Origin: JBEHWX01 sp048498995
GTDB taxonomy: Bacteria; Bacteroidota; Ignavibacteria; OLB7
Reading direction: 5' to 3'
Length of the DNA stretch: 21,930 nucleotides
Assembly (NCBI GenBank): GCA_048498995.1
Contig: JBEHWX010000097.1
Coordinates: forward strand, 1 to 21,930
Positions 8,167 through 15,013 of this stretch are shown one piece after another. The translations under genes were made by a program, and so were the position numbers. The notes beneath the pieces were generated by a model. That model made no database searches. It had not been told where the DNA came from and worked only from the letters and a program-made list of their open reading frames with translations. How positions within the stretch are numbered: the stretch's first letter is position 1; each line of letters opens with the position of its first letter.

Positions 8167-8179
8167 GCTGAAAATCAGC
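8167..8179. promoter_or_regulatory. Inverted repeat in the 5' leader of the S24-like gene
   Basis: GCTGA-AAA-TCAGC, a 5-bp perfect inverted repeat, lies 19 bp before the start codon and just before the ribosome-binding site GAGGGA (8188-8193). It could be a third operator or a small RNA hairpin. Confidence 0.4.
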
Positions 8180-8198
8180 AGAGAAACGAGGGATAGTC

Positions 8199-8753
8199 AT
8201 GGGTTTCGTCATCTCGTATCGGCATCGGATCGGTGGAGCGCAGCTCGGCTTCGGGCTCGGACGCATCCCGGTCAACGGCGATCAGGGGATCGCCCTCAAG
8301 CAGTACGGCGGGCTGTTGCAGGAGGGGATGCGTGAAGGGATGACGCGGGGCGCCCGCGCCGAGAAGCAGCGCTATTCGTGGATGGTGGTCGACGCCCCGA
8401 CGGCCGAGGCGGAGGTCACGGCCGAGCGCGAGCAGCTTCTGGAGGACTCCGTGCCTGTGATCCGTCCGGGAGATTACTTCGCCACGGTGGAGGGGAGCTC
8501 GATGGCCGAGGCCGGTCTCCGGCATGGCCAGTCGGTGGTGGTCCGTCCCGGGGCCGTGGTCCACGAGGGGGATATCTGCGCCGTGTGGGTCGAGGGAGTC
8601 GGGGAGATGATCCGCCGCGTCTATCGCGGCAGCCAGCTGGTCCGCCTGGTGCCGGCCAACGCCGAGTATCGCTCGGCGGTGTTCCCGGTCGGCCAGGTCA
8701 GGATCCTCGGCGTGATCGTGGCGACGCTTGCCACCCAGATCTTCCGGCGGTGA
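8199..8753 (+). CDS. LexA/UmuD-like S24 peptidase-fold protein, catalytic Lys replaced by Arg
   Basis: 184 residues with a carboxy-terminal LexA/UmuD fold at about 84-175. In VEGSSMAEAG, Ser101 aligns with the catalytic serine of LexA (GMSM). GDICAVWVEGVGEMIRRVYR aligns with the segment holding TVKRL in LexA, where the general-base lysine is replaced by Arg139. LVPANAEY matches LLPENSEF. No Ala-Gly or Cys-Gly cleavage pair is visible in the matching place (VVDAPTAEAEV). The amino-terminal 60 residues are not a recognisable helix-turn-helix. Known S24 proteins self-cleave with a Ser-Lys dyad, so I infer that this one is inactive or altered and acts structurally, perhaps as a UmuD-like accessory. 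Start ATG 8199 has GAGGGA before it. The next gene begins 4 bp after the stop, indicating an operon. Confidence 0.8.
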   Translation: MGFVISYRHRIGGAQLGFGLGRIPVNGDQGIALKQYGGLLQEGMREGMTRGARAEKQRYSWMVVDAPTAEAEVTAEREQLLEDSVPVIRPGDYFATVEGSSMAEAGLRHGQSVVVRPGAVVHEGDICAVWVEGVGEMIRRVYRGSQLVRLVPANAEYRSAVFPVGQVRILGVIVATLATQIFRR

Positions 8754-8757
8754 TGGC

Positions 8758-10020
8758 ATGACCGCCATCGCATGCCTCCATCTGGCCGCCTTTCCGGCGT
8801 GGGCCTGCCAGCAGTTGAGCCCTGGCGACGCGGACGTCGTTGTCCACGACGGGGAGCGGGTCGTTGCCGGCAGCCTCCGGCTGCGGAGCGCGGGGCTGAC
8901 CGCCGGCCTGAGCCTGGAGCGTGCCCGACAGCTGTTCCCGGATGCCGGCGTTCACCTCCGGGATCCGCGGGGGGAGCGGGTGATCTGGGAGGATATCCTC
9001 CACCTGCTCAGCGAGCTTTCGTCGCGCCTGGAGCCGCTGGCGCCCGGCTGGGTGCTTCTCGATCCGGATGATCGCTCCGGGCTTCGTCGTGTTGCGCGGA
9101 CCCTCGGGGCCAGAGTCGGTATCACGCCTCAGCGCTTCACCTCGGCGCTGACGGCGTTGCGAGGACGCGATGGTGACGTGATCGAGCTTACCGGGGCCGG
9201 CGCGCGGAGGATACTCGACGATGTCCCGGTCGGATCGCTGGCCGAGCTCGGCTTCGAGGCGGCGGCCGTCGACATGCTTCTCCGGACCGGGCTGGCCAGG
9301 CTCGGCGATGTCTGGAAGCTGACGCGGCGCAACCTCGCGGCGCGGCTCGGGCAGGATGGGGAGCGGCTCTTCAGGCTTCTCCATCCGGAGGGGGAGGAGC
9401 CGCCGGTTCCGGAGTTCCAGCCGCCCCCGTCGGTGTCGGTGGGACACGATTTCGACCACCCGACGGCCGATCCCGACGGCCTGCTGCCGGCGCTCGATGA
9501 GCTTGTCCATCGTGGCGCGGCGGAGTTGGCGGGCTATCAGGCGCAGTTGATGACGCTCCGGCTCGTCGGTCGGGACGCGCGGGGAGCCAGATCGAACCGG
9601 AGAATGCTGAAGACGCCGGCATCGCGACCATACCCGCTTTTCGTTGCCGCCGAGGCGATGCTTCGGACGATGCTCGCCGGCGGCGCCCCCGTAGCGCGGA
9701 TCGTGCTCGAGCTTGGCGGGTTGTCGCAGCCGGCCGGCGTGCAGGGGAACCTCCTCTTCGAGCCGCATGATGATTTCGAGGCGGTCCGATCGCTCCATCG
9801 ACGAAATCCCGGCTTGTCGATGCGGGCGGTCGCGACCGACCCCGGAGCGTCCGCCACGGAAGCGTCCGCCACGGATGCGCTCCCCGCGGGCGTATCCGCC
9901 ACGGGAACTGAAGTATTCTCTGAGCTTCGTTTCGATGGCGCGATGTCCCGCTCGGGGACGCGGAGCGTGATCCGACGGGGCGCCGGTGGGGAGGGGGGCG
10001 AGCGGAGAGAGCTTGCCTGA
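8758..10020 (+). CDS. ImuB-like Y-family DNA polymerase homologue without catalytic acids
   Basis: 420 residues following the Y-family order: palm/fingers (1-105), a thumb-like region containing LARLGDVWKLTRRNLAARLG, then a little-finger domain (about 230-350) ending LVLELGGLSQPAG and GNLLF. Against E. coli DinB the metal ligands are all gone: the VDMD site is LHLA (D8 to H8), and LSLDEAYLD is LAPGWVLLD (D103 to G97, E104 to W98). Such loss is the hallmark of ImuB, a non-polymerising mutasome adaptor that normally works with ImuA and DnaE2; neither is in this window. The tail (360-420) includes a 15-bp-repeat-derived Ala/Ser/Thr segment and looks disordered. Start ATG 8758 is 4 bp after the S24-like stop; a TTG at 8728 is less likely. 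Family firm, adaptor role inferred. Confidence 0.8.
   Translation: MTAIACLHLAAFPAWACQQLSPGDADVVVHDGERVVAGSLRLRSAGLTAGLSLERARQLFPDAGVHLRDPRGERVIWEDILHLLSELSSRLEPLAPGWVLLDPDDRSGLRRVARTLGARVGITPQRFTSALTALRGRDGDVIELTGAGARRILDDVPVGSLAELGFEAAAVDMLLRTGLARLGDVWKLTRRNLAARLGQDGERLFRLLHPEGEEPPVPEFQPPPSVSVGHDFDHPTADPDGLLPALDELVHRGAAELAGYQAQLMTLRLVGRDARGARSNRRMLKTPASRPYPLFVAAEAMLRTMLAGGAPVARIVLELGGLSQPAGVQGNLLFEPHDDFEAVRSLHRRNPGLSMRAVATDPGASATEASATDALPAGVSATGTEVFSELRFDGAMSRSGTRSVIRRGAGGEGGERRELA
9847..9903. repeat. 15-bp imperfect repeat in the ImuB-like tail
   Basis: Two near-identical copies of GCGTCCGCCACGGAA/T followed by two degraded copies, encoding repeated ASATE/D-like residues. The period preserves frame and the segment falls in the probably disordered carboxy-terminal tail. 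Confidence 0.6.
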
Positions 10021-10776
10021 GGGGGATGAGGGAAGATCATGTCGGCGCGGTCCGGCTCGACGAGTCGACCGCGCGGCGGCGGGAAGGGGCGATGCGCCGA
10101 TGATGCGCCGGTTCGATGCCGGCCGGGCGCCGCTTCGATCGCCAAGCAAGAGCCTCTTCGATTGAAGCTGTCCGGCCGGACGCCCGATCTCCCGTGGGAG
10201 ACGCCGCGGTGAAGGGTGTCGGCCGCCACAACGAAGGGAGTCACTCTCGCGATGAGAGGACCAGACGCCGGCTTCGGGAGCCACTACCTTCCGGAGCCAT
10301 CGGCCGCCGTGACGCCGCAGGGCACGCGGGGCCGCATCGCAGGACGCGCTGAGACACCACTTCCTCACGCGCATCCCCACCGCGCGGCCGGGTCTCCCGG
10401 CTTACAGATCACGGTCGCGCGGACCGGCGGAGATCGGGGATCTCCGGGAGCAGAGCGGAGATGTCGGATTCGCGCCGACATCCTCCGCCGCGCTCCTGGG
10501 GGCCTCCCCGAGGCTCGGGCGTCGACGACGTCCGCCGGATGGGGAACCGACGCACCTTCACCACCAGCTCCGCCCGGCGGAGCGACGACACTACCCGCGG
10601 CGCGTCGAGCCTGGCGCGCCGCGGGCCCATCGGGGCGGACGTGAGAGAGAGTCGAGATGAAAGAGTATGAAGATCATGGGGAGCGCGGCGTCGGGATCGA
10701 ATAACGATGCCGCGCGGAGGATATGAAGAGGATACGATGCTGATGGCGCGATCCACGAGGGGAGATGAGACGCGCC

Positions 10777-10824
10777 AGAGCCGGAAGGCGGAAGAGCCGG
10801 AAGGCGGAAGAGCCGGAAGGCGGA
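10777..10824. repeat. 16-bp tandem array (three copies)
   Basis: Three perfect copies of AGAGCCGGAAGGCGGA in the non-coding region after the ImuB-like gene. The period is not a multiple of three, which argues that it is not translated. Confidence 0.9.
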
Positions 10825-11428
10825 TATACGAAGCTCGGTTGATGATGTGATGTGTTTGGTTGTCGGTGTGCAGGATTCGCTCGATGCTGAACGATGCCCG
10901 GCTGGTGATGCGGCTGATGACGTCGACCCCGCGAGTCGTGGAAACGACAGGTGTGATATATATGAAGATCGTTCTGATATGAACTCGCGTGGTGTTCGGC
11001 GTAGGTGTTCGGGAGACGCGGATGAGAGGGGGAGCCACGATGGTGCTTCGATGGCAATCGCTCATCTCACGACCGTGAAGCTCCGTGGGAGCAAGCTGTT
11101 CCTGACGTATGGAGACGGTAGGGTCACATGTCGAGGGAATGGTCATGGTGGCGCCCGTTCACGACGCAATGCCAGCCGGGTATGATTCAGGATGATCGTG
11201 TCCGCCGTGAGGCGTGATTGGAGCTCGACCCTTCATTCCGGACGCCACGATCGGCCTTGCCATGATCCGATCCCATCGCTCGGCCGTTTCCCGATCCCTT
11301 CCGATCCCCGAGCGCCGTTGATCATACGGAGGAAGCTGCCGTCACGCCCAACGGCGAGCTCCCGCCGTCGCTTCATCGCGGATCTTAGAATCGACTGGTC
11401 AATGTCTGATTACCCATCATTGCCGACC

Positions 11429-11527
11429 GCTCCGGGACACCGCTCCGGGACACCGCTCCGGGACACCGCTCCGGGACACCGCTCCGGGACACCGCTCCGG
11501 GACACCGCTCCGGGACACCGCTCCGGG
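11429..11527. repeat. 13-bp tandem array (seven copies plus partial)
   Basis: Seven perfect copies of GCTCCGGGACACC followed by an eight-base partial copy, about 205 bp upstream of the yceD-rpmF promoter. Perfect identity between units suggests recent expansion; copy number is probably variable between strains. Each unit has no stable internal dyad and no spacer, so this is a minisatellite rather than a CRISPR. Confidence 0.97.
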
Positions 11528-11710
11528 TTCGTTCGTGCCGCCGAATGCGCTTCCTGCGATGATTTTCCGGTCTCCCGCCGCCATTCTCAATTCGTCACAT
11601 ATCTCCGATTTCCCGAGGCATAACTTGCGTGGCTTCGACCGGAATGCCGCCGCGCGACCTCCCGGAAGGAGCTGCAACGCTTCGGCACGTCGCTGGATGA
11701 AGTTGTTCCT

Positions 11711-11739
11711 TTGAAGAGAGTCCCTCTTTGGACTATATT
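11711..11739 (+). promoter_or_regulatory. Sigma-70 promoter of yceD-rpmF
   Basis: TTGAAG (11711-11716) and TATATT (11734-11739) are separated by exactly 17 bp, the strongest promoter match in the window, 41 bp before the YceD start. The spacer carries an inverted repeat AGTCC-CTCTTT-GGACT that could bind a regulator. Confidence 0.75.
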
Positions 11740-11779
11740 TGCCCTGTTTTCTTTGAATGTGCAGCGCAAAGGTGTACCT

Positions 11780-12328
11780 ATGGCGAGAGAGGAGATGAAG
11801 AGGCGTCCTGTCATGGAGCTTCGGATTTCCGGAGTGAGCGAGGGGGAGCATCCCTTCGAGTTCGAGGTACCGGCGGCCGACATCGATCTGACATCGTTCG
11901 AAGGAAACGTGAAGGTCGTCGGCAATCTGAGCAAGGTCGGCACCCAGCTGTTCCTGACCGCTCAGGCGTCGGGGCTTCTGTCGACCGAGTGCGATCGCTG
12001 CCTCGGCGAGACCAAGCTCGAGATCTCGGTGCCGATCGCGATCTACTACCAGACAAGCGTCGCCAACCCGGATTACGAGGGCGACGAGGAAGGAGTGGAG
12101 GTCAGAACCCTTCACCCGGAAGAGGATGCGATCGTGCTGGACAATGAAGTTCGCCAGTCGATCATGCTCGGCGTCCCGCTGAAAGTGCTCTGCAGCGAGG
12201 AGTGTCGCGGGATCTGCCCGAGCTGTGGCGCCGATCTCAACAAGGGTGACTGCGAGTGCGCGAAGGAGGATATCGATCCTCGCTGGGCCAAGCTCGCCGA
12301 GATCTTCAAGAAGCCCGAACAAGAGTAA
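11780..12328 (+). CDS. yceD: YceD/DUF177 family protein
   Basis: 182-residue protein of the DUF177 family, which in most bacteria is encoded just before ribosomal protein L32 and is implicated in 23S rRNA/ribosome maturation. Visible features are the CDRC pair (71-74) after a beta-rich amino-terminal half, the VLCSEECRGICPSCG cysteine cluster (C138, C142, C146, C149), which is zinc-ribbon-like, then GDCEC and the closing DPRWAKL (166-172). The ATG at 11780 is preceded by AAAGGTG at good distance; the frame runs upstream to 11711, but that would overlap the promoter. The next gene, rpmF, follows after 42 bp on the same strand, the classical arrangement. Confidence 0.93.
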   Translation: MAREEMKRRPVMELRISGVSEGEHPFEFEVPAADIDLTSFEGNVKVVGNLSKVGTQLFLTAQASGLLSTECDRCLGETKLEISVPIAIYYQTSVANPDYEGDEEGVEVRTLHPEEDAIVLDNEVRQSIMLGVPLKVLCSEECRGICPSCGADLNKGDCECAKEDIDPRWAKLAEIFKKPEQE

Positions 12329-12370
12329 GAGCAACATTCACATAGACATCAGCAATCAGAGGACCCTACC

Positions 12371-12556
12371 ATGCCTAATCCGAAACGGAGACACTCGAAG
12401 TCCCGCCGCGACAAGCGCCGCACGCATTACAAGGCGACCCTTCCGGGCTTCGGCAAGTGCCCGAACTGCTCGCAGCTGAAGCCGCATCACGCCGTCTGCC
12501 CGGAGTGCGGGTTCTACAACGGCCGCGTGATCGTCAGAACCAACGAATCGGTCTGA
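12371..12556 (+). CDS. rpmF: Large-subunit ribosomal protein L32
   Basis: 61-residue bL32. The basic amino terminus (MPNPKRRHSKSRRDKRRTHY) is typical, followed by a complete zinc ribbon with CPNC (30-33) and CPEC (43-46), so this is the zinc-binding C+ form. The start ATG 12371 has AGAGGA 8-13 bp before it. It sits 42 bp after yceD, sharing its promoter, and is followed by a strong terminator rather than by plsX/fabH, which follow rpmF in many bacteria. Confidence 0.97.
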   Translation: MPNPKRRHSKSRRDKRRTHYKATLPGFGKCPNCSQLKPHHAVCPECGFYNGRVIVRTNESV

Positions 12557-12608
12557 CGCATCGGTCGCCATCCCGACAGGAATCGCTCCCGTCGGTTTCG
12601 AGCTAGTT

Positions 12609-12665
12609 ACGACGCCCGCGAACGTCACCGATCATGATCGGATGTTCGCGGGCGTCGTCCGTTTT
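12609..12665 (+). terminator. Strong terminator after rpmF
   Basis: Perfect 15-bp stem (ACGACGCCCGCGAAC at 12609-12623 with its complement at 12644-12658), an inner 7-bp dyad CCGATCA/TGATCGG (12628-12641), and a TTTT run at 12662-12665. It lies 52 bp after the L32 stop. Confidence 0.85.
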
Positions 12666-12679
12666 CGGTACCCACGCTC

Positions 12680-12711
12680 ATCGCATCGGCTCGGTATCGC
12701 ATCGGCTCGGT
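12680..12711. repeat. 16-bp direct repeat (two copies)
   Basis: Two adjacent perfect copies of ATCGCATCGGCTCGGT shortly after the rpmF terminator. Confidence 0.85.
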
Positions 12712-12761
12712 GTCTACAAGCCTCCGAATTGCGGCGACGCTCATGTCGTCACAAGGGGTAG

Positions 12762-12821
12762 GGCCGCGCGGCTGATTCCGAGGCCGCGCGGCTGATTCCG
12801 AGGCCGCGCGGCTGATTCCGA
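12762..12821. repeat. 20-bp tandem array (three copies)
   Basis: Three perfect adjacent copies of a 20-bp unit that begins GGCCGCGCGG and ends CTGATTCCGA, followed by a partial, mutated fourth start (GGCTGCGCA). Non-coding; the period is not a multiple of three. Confidence 0.95.
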
Positions 12822-13276
12822 GGCTGCGCATGCCGCCATCCTCTCTGTCACGGGTAACGGTGGCCTTTCGTGGCCCCCGGTCGTCGAGAACCATCCCATC
12901 GAAGATTTCGTCCCATGGCGCCGAATGGGCGGGCATCCGTGCCTCGTCAGGCTCCGTGGCACCTCGCTCCCACGAGAGGATGGATAGGGGCGGTTCTCAC
13001 TGTCTCCACATCTCACGGAATCTTACTCTCCGCGCTCTCGACGCCGGAAAAATGTCGACCGCCCATGCTTCCGAATCGCATCGGATGTGCGTGGGCGTTT
13101 TGCATTTCGGTCGCTGGCGTGGATCTTGCGTCCGCTACCGGAGAGAACGCGAGTCGGAGCCGATTCGATGGCGATGCCGGAATGGCCTCGCACGTTGGTG
13201 CCGCTCCCGCCGGCACGGTGGATCGCCCGGTGAAGCTCGACGTTCACGAATACGTCACCTATCATCGTTCGGGGAT

Positions 13277-13729
13277 ATGGATAGCCTGAAACCTCTTCTT
13301 GCCGGTCTCGACCATGCCGTCGAGATGGAACGCAACCTCATGCACTATTACAAGCACTCCAGTGACGACGCGCGGACCCGCGGCTGGGAGAAGCAGATGC
13401 AGCGGAACATGGACCGCCATCTCCACCATATCGGCCGCATCGAGCTGCGTCGCTCACGGCTCGAGGACGAGGCCAACAAGGGGCACTTCGCCGATTTCCT
13501 CTCCTCGGTCGGCAAGGCGATCCAGAACATCGCCATCTCCTTCCCGCTCGAGATGATCGTCGAGAACACGCACCCGACGCCCGATGTCTTCCGCTCGATG
13601 GAAGAGAAGCTGATCTCCTACTACGAGGAGCTGGCCGCCATCGCCGACGACGAGACCCGCGTGGTGATCGAGCATGCCATCGAGGATTGCCGCGCCAACG
13701 TCGCCGATCTCACGACCGTCAGCACCTGA
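13277..13729 (+). CDS. Helical-bundle protein, ferritin-like in appearance
   Basis: 150 residues, almost entirely predicted helix. Helix 1 is DHAVEMERNLMHYYKHSSDDA (12-32), helix 2 contains EKQMQRNMDRHLHHIGRIELR (38-58), a middle amphipathic helix holds FADFLSSVGKAIQNIAIS, and the third and fourth are MEEKLISYYEELAAIADDE (108-126) and RVVIEHAIEDCRANVADL (128-145). Glu18, Asp46/His49, Glu109 and Glu132/Glu136 fall where a four-helix bundle could place metal ligands, but the ExxH signature of ferritins is not intact, so metal binding is unproven. I do not recognise the family. Start ATG 13277 is preceded by GGGG; the frame is open upstream but unconvincing. No signal peptide. Confidence 0.7.
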   Translation: MDSLKPLLAGLDHAVEMERNLMHYYKHSSDDARTRGWEKQMQRNMDRHLHHIGRIELRRSRLEDEANKGHFADFLSSVGKAIQNIAISFPLEMIVENTHPTPDVFRSMEEKLISYYEELAAIADDETRVVIEHAIEDCRANVADLTTVST

Positions 13730-13808
13730 GTCCGAGCGCGGGAAGCAGGGCCTTCCCCGCGACGGCACGGCGTGCCGGATGCCGGTGATCTCCGGCCGAT
13801 CGAATCGA

Positions 13809-13835
13809 GGCGCTCCGACCTTCGGGCGGAGCGCC
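13809..13835. terminator. Hairpin after the helical-bundle gene
   Basis: Perfect 9-bp inverted repeat GGCGCTCCG/CGGAGCGCC (13809-13817, 13827-13835) about 80 bp after the stop codon. There is no T run, so it could be a weak terminator or an RNA-stabilising hairpin. Confidence 0.35.
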
Positions 13836-13914
13836 GACGTCCGCATCTCATCGATACGGGCCGCGCGGCCGCATCCCGGAGCGCCGGCACGGCAACCTTC
13901 ATCCCGATCGACCG

Positions 13915-14124
13915 ATGTCCATATCCTCTCCGTTGGTGCGTCATCTTCTCTCCAATCTCAGGGTCTCCTTCTTCGTGCTGGTGATCGTGGCGATCCTCGT
14001 GTTCGGTTGGGCCCTGGTTCGCGGCGTCGATGCGGATTGGAACATCGTACTCTTCACCGGGATCGGTATGTTCGCATCCTCGTTTCTGAACGCCCTGTAC
14101 GACGCCAAGCGGGAGCGGCGGTAA
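13915..14124 (+). CDS. Small two-TM membrane protein
   Basis: 69 residues with two hydrophobic segments, about 17-36 (VSFFVLVIVAILVFGWALV) and about 43-60 (NIVLFTGIGMFASSFLNAL), and a positively charged tail DAKRERR that by the positive-inside rule would be cytoplasmic. No known family. It lies 64 bp upstream of cutA on the same strand and may share its transcript. The good hydrophobic pattern and ATG start make it more than a chance frame. Confidence 0.6.
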   Translation: MSISSPLVRHLLSNLRVSFFVLVIVAILVFGWALVRGVDADWNIVLFTGIGMFASSFLNALYDAKRERR

Positions 14125-14188
14125 CGCGCCGGTTTTCCCGCGTCCGGAAGAGGGCGCGGCACACCCACGTCAACATCGAAGCTACACG

Positions 14189-14509
14189 ATGTCGGAGCTT
14201 GTGGCATTCATGACCGCCCCCGATCGGGAGGAGGCGCGGAGGATCGCGCTCCGGCTGGTCGAGGAGCGCCTGGCGGCCTGCTGCAACATCATCGGCGGGG
14301 TCGAATCGATCTATCGCTGGGAGGGAGCGGTGGAGCGCGCCGAGGAAGTGATGGTGGTGATCAAGACCACCGAGGAGATGCTCGACCGGCTCCAGGCGCG
14401 GGTGGCGGAGCTCCACGGCTACGATGTGCCGGAGCTGATCGCGATGCCGATCGTCGGCGGTCTGCCGGCGTATCTTTCCTGGGTCCGCGAGAGCGTCGAC
14501 CGCGGGTAA
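14189..14509 (+). CDS. cutA: CutA1 divalent-cation tolerance protein
   Basis: 106 residues, the usual length of the trimeric CutA1 family, whose members bind divalent metals such as copper though their physiological role is debated. Diagnostic stretches are AACCNI (29-34), SIYRWEG (40-46), VVIKTTEEML, LHGYDVPELIAMPI (75-88) and the closing YLSWVRESV. Two adjacent cysteines (31, 32) occur where many homologues have one. Start ATG 14189. It is cytoplasmic, with no signal peptide. Confidence 0.96.
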   Translation: MSELVAFMTAPDREEARRIALRLVEERLAACCNIIGGVESIYRWEGAVERAEEVMVVIKTTEEMLDRLQARVAELHGYDVPELIAMPIVGGLPAYLSWVRESVDRG

Positions 14510-15013
14510 CGTCGGTCGATGGTGGGGCCGGGCAGGCGGGGCGGAGCGCGTCACGCACGATGCGCCCGGGCGCCCTCCGAGAACGTCCTCCGACGTCATT
14601 CGCGGTGCTCGATCGGGCGCGTTTCGGCGGCGTCGACGCCCGACGGCATGGCCGATCATGCCCCGTTTCCGGCGCCGATCAGAGGGGCATTTCAGTCTCG
14701 AATGGCGGCTCCCGACGGCACGTCGGTTGCCACGAGATCGGCCCTGCTCCTGGGGGCGTGGCGGCACGCGGCATGGGGGCGTGAAGTCATAACATTTTCT
14801 TGATAGTTCGGTGACAATTACGTAAATCGGAGCCCCAATTCGTCAGAACTGGCTCGCCGACTACGAACATCCGGGAGCTCATTCCCCGCACGCGTTGCGG
14901 ATCGAAATGGAGGGGCCGGGTCCTCTCCGAGGGTGCTTCCGCGGAGCTCGTTGCCGATCTGCTCATCCCGTTGGTCATACTCGTTCACCGATGTTTACCG
15001 GCTATCGCCGAGC
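14510..15013. other. Intergenic region between cutA and the TPR gene
   Basis: About 500 bp with no gene. The right half is locally AT-rich around 14785-14845 and holds the probable TPR promoter and a CCCCAATT half-site. Confidence 0.45.
14800..14828 (+). promoter_or_regulatory. Possible promoter of the TPR gene
   Basis: TTGATA (14800-14805), 17-bp spacer, then TAAATC (14823-14828), a poor -10. The AT-rich setting supports a promoter, but the leader to the chosen start would be about 185 nt. Confidence 0.35.

Larger units (their letters stand above)
10021..11733. other. Long non-coding region with tandem arrays
   Basis: About 1.7 kb, the largest gene-free stretch here. Open frames up to 245 codons exist on the minus strand (10409-11146) and shorter ones on the plus strand. 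None shows a fold, a sensible composition or a ribosome-binding site, and all change character when crossing the arrays. The part around 10640-11180 is visibly less GC-rich and purine-rich on the plus strand, unlike its neighbours. It includes a 16-bp array and a 13-bp array. I find no tRNA, rRNA, tmRNA, RNase P or SRP signature. Confidence 0.5.
12557..13276. other. Non-coding stretch after rpmF
   Basis: 720 bp holding the rpmF terminator, a two-copy 16-bp repeat, a three-copy 20-bp repeat and no convincing gene. An open frame runs into the downstream helical-bundle gene from 12830, but its upstream part has no protein-like character. Confidence 0.5.

Noticed and set aside
10106..10122. tRNA T-arm-like sequence GCCGG-TTCGATG-CCGGC
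   Set aside because: The loop ends in G instead of a pyrimidine, and no matching acceptor, D or anticodon stems are found at the required distances.
8698..10380. Minus-strand frame of 560 codons opposite the ImuB-like gene
   Set aside because: Low-complexity Arg/Pro/Gly translation; the plus strand encodes an alignable Y-family protein.
10409..11146. 245-codon minus-strand frame in the long gene-free region
   Set aside because: Ser/Arg/Pro-rich without a fold. It crosses the 16-bp array, whose period breaks the frame pattern from unit to unit.
11429..11527. CRISPR array
   Set aside because: Units of 13 bp directly abut each other with no spacers and there are no cas genes nearby; it is a minisatellite. 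The same applies to the arrays at 6801 and 12762.
13735..13775. Terminator directly after the helical-bundle gene
   Set aside because: The GCGCGGGAAG/CTTCCCCGCG pairing needs a bulge and has no T run; the 13809 hairpin is cleaner.
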